Origin: a virus
IMG/VR virus record: IMGVR_UViG_3300027782_000349
Coordinates: 1-24,645 of that record
Direction: 5' to 3' (one strand)
Length of the DNA stretch: 24,645 nucleotides
In this document: in pieces, positions 1-7,962 of the stretch
How positions within the stretch are numbered: position 1 is the first letter of the stretch
Layout: every line of letters begins with the position of its first letter
Translations under genes and position numbers: made by a program
The notes under the pieces: generated by a model
The model's database searches: none
Told to the model about the DNA's origin: nothing
The model's input: only the letters and a program-made list of their open reading frames with translations

Positions 1-41
1 GGTAATTTCGAACCGCCTTACAACGCTAGCGTCAGGCGCGC

Positions 42-75
42 ATGAGTCTCAACAAGAGACGCAATTGAGACTCAT
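42..75. repeat. 11-bp inverted repeat upstream of the terminase genes
   Basis: An exact 11-base inverted repeat, ATGAGTCTCAA at 42-52 and TTGAGACTCAT at 65-75, flanks a 12-base loop. A shorter competing pairing exists inside it (GTCTC at 46-50 with GAGAC at 56-60). It lies in the only non-coding stretch before the packaging genes, about 90 bases upstream of the small terminase start. It could be a hairpin that ends or attenuates upstream transcription, or a repressor-type operator. No T-run follows it, so a classical intrinsic terminator is unlikely. The rest of 1-164 holds no gene and no convincing -35/-10 pair; TATATG at 105-110 is the only -10-like word seen. Confidence 0.45.
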
Positions 76-164
76 TTAAGACCAAGAAATCCAAAGCTGA
101 CCATTATATGCCCGAAAACACCTATTTGGCCTTATTTGCCGTAAAAGCAGGCTAAATTGCCCAC

Positions 165-647
165 ATGGAGCCTGTTACGACTAAAGAGCTGTCCCAAACC
201 CTTGGGATCACCATTGGCCGCATCTCTCAGCTCAAGACAGAAGGGCGTTTTGCAGGATGTTTCACGGTTCAGCGCAACCGCATCCTTTGGGATGAAGAGA
301 AGGCTGTGGACGCCTACAAGAACGCCAACCCCAGCACATCGATCTCACCTGACCGGCTTGCTACATCTGCGCTGGACATCCCAACGTTCAACGAAAGCAA
401 GGCCAAGTCTGAGCATTTTCGCGCCGAGTTGGCACGGCTTGAACTTGAGACAAAGGAGGAACAGTTGGTGGAAGCCAGCCGCGTGGAGCGCGAAGCGTTT
501 ACGGTGGCCCGCAGCGTCCGTGATGCGTTGAACACCATCCCAGACCGGGTATCCAACCAACTGGCTGCCGAGAGTGACCCGGTAATCATCCACAAGAATC
601 TCAGCGAAGAGATCCGCAAAGCACTGGAGAGGTTGACCGATGCGTGA
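165..647 (+). CDS. Terminase small subunit (lambda Nu1-like)
   Basis: This is the DNA-recognition subunit of the packaging motor. In lambda-type phages it binds the cos or pac region and brings the large subunit to the genome. The 160-residue protein starts with a putative winged helix-turn-helix at about residues 5-50 (TTKELSQTLGITIGRISQL). A charged helical segment follows at about 85-160, rich in Glu, Arg and Leu, as expected for oligomerisation and contact with the large subunit. Size and position directly before a GpA-type large terminase support the call. The start ATG at 165 puts the HTH at the very N-terminus. Its upstream ribosome site is weak (CAGG near 149). The stop overlaps the start of the large subunit by 8 bases, so translation is probably coupled. 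Confidence 0.82.
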   Translation: MEPVTTKELSQTLGITIGRISQLKTEGRFAGCFTVQRNRILWDEEKAVDAYKNANPSTSISPDRLATSALDIPTFNESKAKSEHFRAELARLELETKEEQLVEASRVEREAFTVARSVRDALNTIPDRVSNQLAAESDPVIIHKNLSEEIRKALERLTDA

Positions 648-2544
648 TGGTGCTCAGATCTACAAACAGGCGTTCCTGAATGGCTTGAAGCCTGACCCTG
701 ACCTGACGGTCAGTGAATGGTCGGATTTGTACAGGATGTTGTCCAACAAGGCATCAGCAGAGCCTGGGCCGTGGCGTACCGATCGCACGCCTTACCTGCG
801 GGAAATCATGGACTGCATGTCCGCCAACAACACCACGCAGAAGGTGGTCTTCATGGCTGGTGCGCAGTTGGGCAAGACCGAGGCAATCAACAACGTGGTG
901 GGGTACATGATTGCCCACGCGCCTGGCCCGGCGTTATTTGTGCAACCAACGATTGAGATGGCCAAGCGTCTCAGCAAGCAACGCTTGGATTCATTGATTC
1001 ATGAAACGCCATGCCTTGCGGATAAGATCGCGCCAGCCAGGAGTCGGGATAGTGGGAACACAATGTTCAGCAAGGAGTTCCCAGGGGGGATCCTGCTTCT
1101 TACTGGTGCAAACAGCGCTACTGGTCTTCGCTCTGCTCCTTGCCGGTGGGTACTGCTTGATGAGGTGGATGCTTTTCCGTCCGACGTTGAAGGTGAAGGA
1201 GACCCTTGTGCATTGGCTGAACGTCGTGCATCCACTTTCAGTCGGCGAAAGATCATCCTGACTTCAACGCCAACTGTCAAAGACATGTCTCGGATTGAGA
1301 CTGAGTATTTGGCTAGCGACCAGCGCCGCTTCTTTGTGCCGTGCCCACATTGTGAGCACAAGCAGTGGTTGCAATGGAAAAATTTGCAGTGGCGTGATGG
1401 CGATCCAAAAACCACGGCTTACGTGTGCGAAAGCTGTGGCGCCCACATCCCCGAGCATTTCAAGTCGGAGATGCTACGCAAGGGTGAATGGCGGGCAACT
1501 GCGACGAGTGAAGATCCGCGTACCGTTGGGTTTCACCTGTCCTCGTTGTACTCCCCACTTGGCTGGAAGAGCTGGGAGGAGATTGTCATTGAGTTTTTGC
1601 GCAGCAAAAATGATGCTCCGCTGCTCAAAACTTTTGTCAACACCGTGCTTGGCGAGACGTGGGAGGAGGAAGTCGGGGCAAGGCTTGGTGCTGAAGGTTT
1701 GGCCGAGCGTGCCGAGTTCTACCCGGCCAGTGAAATCCCGCGGGATGCGTCGATCGTCACGGCTGGCGTTGACGTGCAGGACAACCGCGTGGCCGTTGGC
1801 ATTTACGCATGGGGCACTGGTGAGGAGTGCTGGCTGATCAGCCACGGGGAGGTTTACGGCGATCCAGCAAGTGGCAAGTTGTGGGAACAAGTTGATGACC
1901 TCGTACTAAGGGACTATCCAAGGGAAGGTGGTGGGTCTACCCGCATTTCGGCTGTTGGCATTGACTCTGGGGGACATTTCACCTCAGAGGTTTACGCTTA
2001 CGCCCGCAGCCGTCGCGGTGATGGTGTGTTTGCTTTGAAGGGGCAGTCGGTCCGTAACAAACCGCCTATTGGGAAGCCTTCCAAGGTGGATATTAACTAC
2101 AAGGGAAAAGTGCTCAAGAATTCAGCGGAGGTGTTTCCGGTCGGTAGCGACACGATCAAAACAACGCTGTTTGGCCGCATGAAGCACAACGAGCCGGGGC
2201 CGGGTTACATCCACTTTCATGCCGAGGCTGGTCTGGAGTACTTCAAGCAATTGACGGCTGAACGGCAGGTGGTGCGGTACGTCAAGGGATTCGCCATTCG
2301 CGAATGGAAGAAGAAGGCAGGCGATCGCAACGAGGCGCTGGATTGTTTTGTGTATTCGTTTGCGGCCTTGAATTATTTGTACATGCGATTCAACCGGACC
2401 ACGATATTTGAGCAGTTTGCGCGTAAGCTGGACGCTGAGCCTGTCAAGGCTAAAAAATCAGAGCCAATACCGATAGAATCCACCTATCGGCCGCAACGAC
2501 AGCGTAGGGCCCGCGCCTCTTCATCATTCGTAACAAACTGGTGA
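640..2544 (+). CDS. Terminase large subunit (lambda GpA family)
   Basis: This is the ATPase and nuclease of the packaging motor, which docks on the portal, pumps DNA into the prohead and cuts concatemers. The 634 residues are full length for the GpA family. The ATPase half carries a Walker A variant GAQLGKTE at 74-81, a Walker B segment VLLDEVD at 171-177 and a coupling motif ILTSTPT at 206-212. A zinc-binding pair follows, CPHC at 235-238 and CESC at 263-266, a GpA feature. The nuclease half has acidic residues at the expected places: D378 (GVDVQD), D442 (GIDSGG) and D568 (EALDC). A good ribosome site GGAGAGG lies at 626-632, inside the small subunit gene. The C-terminus is basic, and the stop overlaps the GTG start of the next gene. 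Confidence 0.95.
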   Translation: MRDGAQIYKQAFLNGLKPDPDLTVSEWSDLYRMLSNKASAEPGPWRTDRTPYLREIMDCMSANNTTQKVVFMAGAQLGKTEAINNVVGYMIAHAPGPALFVQPTIEMAKRLSKQRLDSLIHETPCLADKIAPARSRDSGNTMFSKEFPGGILLLTGANSATGLRSAPCRWVLLDEVDAFPSDVEGEGDPCALAERRASTFSRRKIILTSTPTVKDMSRIETEYLASDQRRFFVPCPHCEHKQWLQWKNLQWRDGDPKTTAYVCESCGAHIPEHFKSEMLRKGEWRATATSEDPRTVGFHLSSLYSPLGWKSWEEIVIEFLRSKNDAPLLKTFVNTVLGETWEEEVGARLGAEGLAERAEFYPASEIPRDASIVTAGVDVQDNRVAVGIYAWGTGEECWLISHGEVYGDPASGKLWEQVDDLVLRDYPREGGGSTRISAVGIDSGGHFTSEVYAYARSRRGDGVFALKGQSVRNKPPIGKPSKVDINYKGKVLKNSAEVFPVGSDTIKTTLFGRMKHNEPGPGYIHFHAEAGLEYFKQLTAERQVVRYVKGFAIREWKKKAGDRNEALDCFVYSFAALNYLYMRFNRTTIFEQFARKLDAEPVKAKKSEPIPIESTYRPQRQRRARASSSFVTNW

Positions 2545-3119
2545 CCATCCTTGTTCCAGAACTGATTTACGCCGGGGACACGGTTATTTTTGACGTGCCC
2601 GAGTTTACGGATGCGATTGGCACCACCATCTCCAGCGGCACCTATACGTTGAAGTGGTACGCCAGAACCAATACTGCATCTGAAGGCACCACCATTACTG
2701 CTGCCGCCGAAAGCACAGGCTGGCGGGTGACGGTGCCAGCCGCCACAACTTTGGCCTTTGATGCTGGGTTGTGGACCTGGCAGGCAATCGCTTCTTATTC
2801 CACGTCGCAGTACACCGCAGGCCGCGGCCAGTTCACCGTCAAAGCAAGCGCGGCTTACACCGGTACACCCGGTGCGTTTGATGACCGCTCCCGCGCTGAA
2901 ATCGATCTTGGCTATGTGGAGGCCGCTATTCGTACCTTGGCGCAGGGTGGTGCGGTCCAGGAGTACACGATTGGCAACCGCAACCTCAAGCGTTACAAGA
3001 TGCCTGAGCTGTTGCAATTACGTGATGTGCTCAAGGCTGAAGTTGACAGGGAGCGAAGAGCTGAAAAGATTAGGCAGGGACTTGGCAACCCTGGAGTCGC
3101 TCGCGTGAGGTTCACCTAA
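2541..3119 (+). CDS. Head-tail connector: beta domain fused to gpW-like domain
   Basis: The 192-residue protein has two parts. Residues 1 to about 105 are beta-rich, opening with AGDTVIFDVPEF and containing WTWQAIASY and GRGQFTV. Residues about 120-192 are helical and end in GNPGVARVRF, a pattern like the end of lambda gpW, the small protein that sits under the portal and lets the tail join. Position between terminase and portal is the gpW position in lambda (A-W-B). Lambda gpW is only 68 residues, so the N-terminal domain is an addition; I recall similar fused proteins in other phages but do not know the extra domain's role. The start is GTG at 2541, overlapping the terminase TGA. The stop TAA overlaps the portal ATG. 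Confidence 0.72.
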   Translation: MTILVPELIYAGDTVIFDVPEFTDAIGTTISSGTYTLKWYARTNTASEGTTITAAAESTGWRVTVPAATTLAFDAGLWTWQAIASYSTSQYTAGRGQFTVKASAAYTGTPGAFDDRSRAEIDLGYVEAAIRTLAQGGAVQEYTIGNRNLKRYKMPELLQLRDVLKAEVDRERRAEKIRQGLGNPGVARVRFT

Positions 3120-4678
3120 TGGCTTTCTTTGGTTTCGGTCGCGTCTCCAGCGTCCAGAAAGATCTACGCAAGGCGCAAGAGCGCAACGCAAATCTCAAGC
3201 GTGCATATGCAGCCGTTACAAGCAATCGACTTACATCTGATTGGATCAGTCTTGGCACAAGTGCCGACAGTGAAATCAAAAATAGCCTCAGGCTGCTTCG
3301 AAATCGCGCTCGCCAGTTGGTTCGTGATTCTGACTTTGCCAAGGCGGCATTGAGAGCTGTTCGCAACAACGTGGTTGGCACGGGCATTAAGCACCAAGCG
3401 CAGGTGCAATTCCAGCGTGGCGGCAAGCTTGATGATCGGATCAACCGGTTGATTGAAAAAGCATGGGATGAATGGACGTGTGCTGACACCTGCCACGTTG
3501 CTGGTCAATTGAGCTGGCAGGACATCCAGCGGCTGTCGATTACTTCGATGATCGAATCAGGCGAAGTTTTTATTCGTCTGGTCAACCAAACCTTCGGTGA
3601 CAGCAAGGTTCCGCTTGGTCTTGAAGTGCTTGAAGCTGATCTACTTGATGACGATTACACCGGCGTCGAAGCAAACGGCAACCGCGTCCGCATGGGCGTT
3701 GAAATTAACGAATGGGGCCGTCCAGTTGCCTATCACTTCCTGCGCACGCACCCTGGTGACTACCAATTCATTGGCACTGCGGCTGTAGTCAAGAGGCGAC
3801 AACGCATCCCTGCAAAAGATGTCATCCACCTGTATTCCATTGAGCGCCCCGGCCAGACTCGTGGCGTCACAGGATTTGCCTCAGCAATCATGCGTCTCCG
3901 CAACCTAAGTGGTTACGAGGAGGCTGAGATTGTGGCTGCACGGGCATCGTCAGCAATGATGGCGTTTGTGCGCACGCCAGACCAGGAGCTGTTTGAAGAC
4001 GGCAAGTTCCAAGATGATTCGGTCCTTGATTTCTCTCCCGGTTCAATCCGTCGTTTGGCACCTGGAGAGGAGATGCAATTCTTCTCGCCTAACCGGCCTG
4101 ACGATGCGTTTACGCCTTTTGTGGCGCAGATGCTTCGTGCCGTTGCTTCGGGTGTTGGCTGCTCCTACACCCAAGTCAGTTCTGACTTCAGCAAGAGCAA
4201 TTACAGCTCTTCACGGCTTGAGCTGCTGGAAACGCGGACGCATTACAAAACTTTGCAACAGTATTTGGTTGAAGCATTGTGTGAGCGCGTCTACGAGCGT
4301 TGGTTGGAAATGGCTGTTATGGCAGGCGTGTTGAATCTGCCTGGCTACGAGATCGATCCTGAGCGCTATGAGGAGTCCAAGTGGATTCCCCCTGCTGCTC
4401 AATTTGTGGACCCACAGAAGGAAGCTGATGCTTACAAGTCATTGATTCGGAACGGCATCATGACTCTTTCCCAGGTCATCGCCTTACATGGCGGTGATTT
4501 TGAGGAACAGATGCGTCAGCGGGCGCATGAGCTGGCGTTGGCCGATGAGCTTGGCATTGTGCTTGATAGTGATCCCAGTCAGGTCAGTGGATCTGGCATA
4601 CAACAGCCGCAAATGGTGGAAGATACCGCTGAACCCGATAATCTGGAAGAAGATGAGGTTGAGGAACTAGATTCATGA
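3119..4678 (+). CDS. Portal protein (lambda gpB family)
   Basis: The portal is the dodecameric ring at one capsid vertex through which DNA enters and leaves and to which terminase and tail attach. The 519-residue protein matches the lambda portal family in size and in recognisable segments: an N-terminal RNARQLVRDSDFAKAALR region, GTGIKHQAQ, and the conserved SSDFSKSNYSSSR stretch followed by a long helix at roughly residues 350-390. The C-terminal 50 residues are acidic and low in complexity (DNLEEDEVEELDS). A ribosome site GTGAGG lies at 3105-3110. The stop overlaps the ATG of the protease-capsid gene by 4 bases. No separate lambda gpC-type protease is present; that job is taken by the HK97-type protease in the next gene. 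Confidence 0.93.
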   Translation: MAFFGFGRVSSVQKDLRKAQERNANLKRAYAAVTSNRLTSDWISLGTSADSEIKNSLRLLRNRARQLVRDSDFAKAALRAVRNNVVGTGIKHQAQVQFQRGGKLDDRINRLIEKAWDEWTCADTCHVAGQLSWQDIQRLSITSMIESGEVFIRLVNQTFGDSKVPLGLEVLEADLLDDDYTGVEANGNRVRMGVEINEWGRPVAYHFLRTHPGDYQFIGTAAVVKRRQRIPAKDVIHLYSIERPGQTRGVTGFASAIMRLRNLSGYEEAEIVAARASSAMMAFVRTPDQELFEDGKFQDDSVLDFSPGSIRRLAPGEEMQFFSPNRPDDAFTPFVAQMLRAVASGVGCSYTQVSSDFSKSNYSSSRLELLETRTHYKTLQQYLVEALCERVYERWLEMAVMAGVLNLPGYEIDPERYEESKWIPPAAQFVDPQKEADAYKSLIRNGIMTLSQVIALHGGDFEEQMRQRAHELALADELGIVLDSDPSQVSGSGIQQPQMVEDTAEPDNLEEDEVEELDS

Positions 4679-7107
4679 GTAGGTATTTTCGAGAGCTTGC
4701 CAAACGCGCAAAGGTAGGCGATAGCGAAATCAACCTGATGCCAACTGAAGGCATGAGGACTGAAGCGAAGCGCTACAAAGATTGGAAAGCAGACGGCAAA
4801 GCAGGCGGCACGGACGTTGCCGCTAGTCGGGCCAACCAGATCTTGTCTGGCGAAGAGTTGTCGCCTGCCGTTGCAATCGAAATGAACGCATGGTTTGCTC
4901 GCCACGAAGTTGACAAAAAAGGCAAAGGGTTTACTCCTGGTGACAACTACCCGTCTCCTGGTCGGGTAGCATGGGCGGCATGGGGCGGAGACGCCGGACA
5001 ATCGTGGAGCGCCATGAAATCATCTGCCATTAAAAAAGCACAGGAGCGATCCATGGAACCAATCATTGAAGGTCGTCCCTATCCAAATGAGCACGCCGCT
5101 CGTTTGAAAGAACCGGGGCAGTACGACTCGATTCGTCGCGTAAACAATGAAGGCGGCGAAGGTGTTGATTTTATTTACGGCATTAAAGATGGCACGTCTG
5201 AAATCCAAGCCATTCGTTTTGACGCAGATCGGTTTTCTCCTGCCGAAGCGCGCAAATGGTTGACTGACCATGATTTTAATGCAATTAGTTTTGAAGCTGC
5301 AACCATTGAACGCTCCGAAGAAGAAATGCGCAAAATTGAAGGCGAATCGTTTCAGCGTGCGCTGGTAACTGATTTTCGTGCTGCTGGCGAGGAACGCACC
5401 ATTGAGTTTCCTTTTGCCTCTGAGGCTCCTGTTGAGCGTTATTTCGGCATGGAAGTACTGAGCATGGATGAGAGCGCCATGGACCTCAGCCGCCTGAACG
5501 ATGGCGCCCCGCTGCTGTTCCAACATGATCCTGATCGGATCGTTGGCGTTGTCGAGCGTGCCTACATCAAAGACAAGCGCGGCTATGCCAAGGTCAAGAT
5601 GGCCAACAACGACCTTGGTCGTGAGATGCAGGAATTAATCAAAGACGGCATTCTCCGCAATGTCAGCTTTGGTTACAGGATTAACTCGATGGAAACAGAC
5701 AACAGCACTGACCCAATCACGTACCGCGCTACGTCATACCAACCGTTCGAAATCTCGCTGGTGACCGTGCCTGCTGATCAATCAGTAGGCATAGGTCGAA
5801 CTCTTACTATTAGTGAGAGTTCAACTACGGCCTCAGCCGTGACCAATTCACCTCTCTCGGAGTTAAAACCCGTGGAACCCACCTTCGACATGGAGGCGAT
5901 CCGCGCTGAGGCCGCACAGGCCAAGGCAAAGGAGCTTTCAGAAATGATTGCCCTAGGCAATCGCACCAACAACAGCGACATGGCCCAGGAGTTCATCACG
6001 AATTCCCGTGGTCTTGATGAGCTGCGCACTGCACTTCTTGAAAAAATGAGCACTCCCGCCCAGCCTGTGGACACCACAGTCGCCGACATCGGCCTTTCCA
6101 AAGAGGAGACCCGGTCTTTCTCTTTCCTTCGCGCCATTAACTACCTGGCCAACCCTGCTGATCGCCAAGCGCGTGAAGCTGCTGGCTTTGAAATTGAAGC
6201 TTCCGAAGCTGCTGCCGCCAAGCTTGGCCGTCAGAGCCGTGGCATCACGATCCCCCAGGAAGTGCTTCGCCGCGACCTGAGCGTTGGCGTAGCTACCGCT
6301 GGTGGCAACTTGGTTGCTACCGAGCTGGACTCTGCTTCCTTTATTGACCTGCTTCGCAACGCTTCCGCCCTTGATCAGGCTGGCGCCACCGTGCTGACCG
6401 GTTTGGTTGGCAACGTTGCAATTCCTCGCCAGTCTGGCGCTGGGACCGGTTACTGGGTGTCGGAGGCAGGTGCTCCTACTGAAAGCCAGCAGACCGTCGA
6501 TCAGGTCAGCATGACCCCTAAGACGGTTGCTGCTTTCACTGATTACAGCCGCCGCCTGATGCTTCAGTCTTCGATCGACATCGAGAACATGGTTCGCCGT
6601 GATCTTGCTGCCGTTCTCGGCCTGAAGATTGACCTTGCTGGTCTTTACGGCACTGGTTCCAACAGTGAGCCTTTAGGTCTGAAGAACACCACCGGAATCG
6701 GCACTGAAGACTTCGCCGCTGATGCTCCTACCTTCGCTGAGGTGGTTGCAATGGAATCTGACGTTGCCGCTGCCAACGCTCTGCTCGGTTCGCCTGTTTA
6801 TCTGATGAATGCTGCCATGCGCGGCAATCTGAAGACCACGAAGAAGGACGCTGGCTCTGGCATCTTCATCATGGAGAACGGTGAGGTCAACGGTTACCGC
6901 GGCGTGCTGTCCAACCAAGTGGCATCGAATGATCTCTGGTTCGGTAACTTCGCCGACTTGATCATCGGTTACTGGTCTGGCCTGGACATCATGGTGGACC
7001 CCTACACCAACAGCACCAGCGGCACCGTTCGCGTGGTTGCAATGCAGGATGTTGACGTGGCCATCCGTCATCCTGAATCCTTCAGCCGTGGTAACAACAC
7101 TCTCTGA
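4675..7107 (+). CDS. Prohead protease fused to HK97-type major capsid protein
   Basis: One 810-residue frame carries four segments. Residues 1-125 form a small domain with ARHEVDKKGKGF and GRVAWAAWGGDAGQSW, a module seen in other phage proteins whose role I do not know. Residues 128-215 form a second accessory domain (HAARLKEPGQYD, SEIQAIRFDADRFS). Residues 225-380 are an HK97-family (S78) prohead protease, with H284 in LLFQHDPDRI, S331 in NVSFGY and the EISLVTVPAD segment at 359-368; H284 and S331 sit where the catalytic His and Ser are expected. Residues about 400-520 look like a helical delta (scaffold) domain. Residues about 520-810 are the HK97-fold capsid protein (TAGGNLVATELD, GNVAIPRQSG, YGTGSNSEPLGL). 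The product is probably cleaved to release mature capsid subunits. Internal starts at 5053 and 5872 may give shorter products. The frame is intact across all joints, so it is not a broken gene. Confidence 0.9.
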   Translation: MSRYFRELAKRAKVGDSEINLMPTEGMRTEAKRYKDWKADGKAGGTDVAASRANQILSGEELSPAVAIEMNAWFARHEVDKKGKGFTPGDNYPSPGRVAWAAWGGDAGQSWSAMKSSAIKKAQERSMEPIIEGRPYPNEHAARLKEPGQYDSIRRVNNEGGEGVDFIYGIKDGTSEIQAIRFDADRFSPAEARKWLTDHDFNAISFEAATIERSEEEMRKIEGESFQRALVTDFRAAGEERTIEFPFASEAPVERYFGMEVLSMDESAMDLSRLNDGAPLLFQHDPDRIVGVVERAYIKDKRGYAKVKMANNDLGREMQELIKDGILRNVSFGYRINSMETDNSTDPITYRATSYQPFEISLVTVPADQSVGIGRTLTISESSTTASAVTNSPLSELKPVEPTFDMEAIRAEAAQAKAKELSEMIALGNRTNNSDMAQEFITNSRGLDELRTALLEKMSTPAQPVDTTVADIGLSKEETRSFSFLRAINYLANPADRQAREAAGFEIEASEAAAAKLGRQSRGITIPQEVLRRDLSVGVATAGGNLVATELDSASFIDLLRNASALDQAGATVLTGLVGNVAIPRQSGAGTGYWVSEAGAPTESQQTVDQVSMTPKTVAAFTDYSRRLMLQSSIDIENMVRRDLAAVLGLKIDLAGLYGTGSNSEPLGLKNTTGIGTEDFAADAPTFAEVVAMESDVAAANALLGSPVYLMNAAMRGNLKTTKKDAGSGIFIMENGEVNGYRGVLSNQVASNDLWFGNFADLIIGYWSGLDIMVDPYTNSTSGTVRVVAMQDVDVAIRHPESFSRGNNTL
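5042..5055 (+). promoter_or_regulatory. Putative internal ribosome site and ATG start
   Basis: AGGAG at 5042-5046 precedes an in-frame ATG at 5053 (codon 127 of the 810-residue frame) by 6 bases. The start falls exactly between the first accessory domain and the second. Initiation here would give a 684-residue protease-capsid product lacking the N-terminal domain. The motif could also arise by chance from the coding sequence. Confidence 0.45.
5859..5874 (+). promoter_or_regulatory. Putative internal start for free major capsid protein
   Basis: GGAG at 5859-5862 precedes an in-frame GTG at 5872 (codon 400) by 9 bases. The GTG lies in the linker between the protease and the delta-domain-like helix (VEPTFDMEAIRAEAAQ). 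Initiation here would give a 411-residue capsid precursor, close to the usual length of free HK97-type capsid proteins. This would solve the stoichiometry problem of a 1:1 protease-capsid fusion. Confidence 0.4.
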
Positions 7108-7109
7108 TC

Positions 7110-7301
7110 ATGAAGATTCGCATCCTTAGGCAAACAATCGCCGGCGGTTGCGTGGTTCGTATGGGGGATGTCATTGAGGCATCCCCTGACGACGCCAGAC
7201 TTCTGATTGGTATTGGTAAGGCTGAACAAGTTATCGAGGCTCCGGTTGAAGAGCCAATTAAGACCACACCTACACCTTCCAAACGGAGGAAACCACAATG
7301 A
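7110..7301 (+). CDS. Small phage protein between capsid and head genes
   Basis: The 63-residue protein has a compact N-terminal part (MKIRILRQTIAGGCVVRMGD, then DARLLIGIGKAEQV) and a Pro-, Thr- and Lys-rich tail. Short proteins with this pattern, a few strands then a conserved stretch on residues left in a 'D-A-x-x-L-I-x-x-G-K-A' motif, are common just after capsid genes in many phages. Their role is not known to me; head assembly or head completion is suggested only by position. It starts 2 bases after the capsid stop and overlaps the start of the next gene by 4 bases (ATGA). Its tail region encodes the strong ribosome site of that next gene. Confidence 0.65.
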   Translation: MKIRILRQTIAGGCVVRMGDVIEASPDDARLLIGIGKAEQVIEAPVEEPIKTTPTPSKRRKPQ

Positions 7302-7678
7302 CCGTCCTTAACCTTGGGACTAAAACAACCCAAATCGCTCTGTTCCCTACTGCCGTTGGTGCTTCTACCACCACTGGTAGCGCCATTGATTTGCAAGGCT
7401 ACGAAGGCGACATGGTCGTTCTTCTTGACGCTGCTGCCGGTGGCGCCAGCATCACCTTTGCTGTCAAGCTAACCAGCTCTGACACTTCTGGTGGTACCTA
7501 CACAGACGTCACCGGCGGTGGTTTTACAACCACAACCGCCAACACTGCTTCCCGCCAGAAGCTGTATGTCAATGTCACCGACATTAAGCGTTTCGTCAAA
7601 GTCTCGCTGACTGTTGCTGGTGGCACTGGCACCGGTGCTCTTTCCGTCCAAGGTCTGGCTTCTGCCAAGTACGGCTAA
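7298..7678 (+). CDS. Probable head decoration-type protein
   Basis: The 126-residue protein is rich in Thr, Gly, Ala and Val, with alternating patterns typical of an all-beta fold (ASITFAVKLTSSDTSGGTY, FVKVSLTVAGGTGTGALSV). It has no signal peptide, membrane segment or catalytic motif. Its ribosome site GGAGG at 7285-7289, 8 bases before the ATG, is one of the strongest in the window, which suits a protein needed in many copies. The place after the capsid gene is where decoration or head-stabilising proteins (lambda gpD, for example) are found in related phages. The sequence itself does not resemble gpD in any way I can see, so decoration is inferred from position, composition and expected expression. 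Confidence 0.55.
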   Translation: MTVLNLGTKTTQIALFPTAVGASTTTGSAIDLQGYEGDMVVLLDAAAGGASITFAVKLTSSDTSGGTYTDVTGGGFTTTTANTASRQKLYVNVTDIKRFVKVSLTVAGGTGTGALSVQGLASAKYG

Positions 7679-7683
7679 TCGCC

Positions 7684-7962
7684 ATGGCGTTAACTGAAGA
7701 TCTAGGAATGTTCCTTGCTGATTTTGGCGTCACCTGCGTGGCTGGCGCCGTAACAGCAAATGGAATTCTGGATACTCCAAGCCAGGTAATCAGCGATGGG
7801 ATGGTCTTAACGACTGACTACACGCTGACCGCTAGATCTTCAGATTTTGGTAGTCTCGTTCGCGGTGGTTCAATCACTGTGGGCGGGACTGCTTTTACTG
7901 TTCGGGAGACAATGCTGATTGACGACGGAGCTTTTGTTCAAATTGCACTGCAAAAGACATGA
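7684..7962 (+). CDS. Head-tail joining protein (lambda gpFII-like)
   Basis: The 92-residue protein resembles the gpFII/Gifsy-2 type head completion family. It has an N-terminal LTEDLGMFLADFGVT helix, a strand with GILDTPSQV, and a C-terminal barrel with GSITVGGTAFTVRE and a final VQIALQKT strand. In lambda, gpFII binds beneath gpW and forms the surface on which the finished tail docks. Position between the capsid and tail terminator genes fits. The start ATG at 7684 follows the previous stop by 5 bases, and the stop overlaps the next ATG (ATGA). Confidence 0.68.
   Translation: MALTEDLGMFLADFGVTCVAGAVTANGILDTPSQVISDGMVLTTDYTLTARSSDFGSLVRGGSITVGGTAFTVRETMLIDDGAFVQIALQKT

Noticed and set aside
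1-20. TTCGAA-containing stretch resembling a tRNA T-loop at the left edge
   Set aside because: Neither strand gives a five-pair T-stem around it, and no other tRNA arms can be seen.
105-110. TATATG as a promoter -10 for the terminase operon
   Set aside because: No acceptable -35 element lies at the right distance.
2321-2328. GCGATCGC, the HIP1 octamer typical of cyanobacterial genomes
   Set aside because: I found only one copy, so it gives no useful evidence about the host.
7695-7842. Exact 11-base inverted repeat (TGAAGATCTAG and CTAGATCTTCA) inside the gpFII-like gene
   Set aside because: Arms are over 120 bases apart within coding sequence; about one such pair is expected by chance at this distance.
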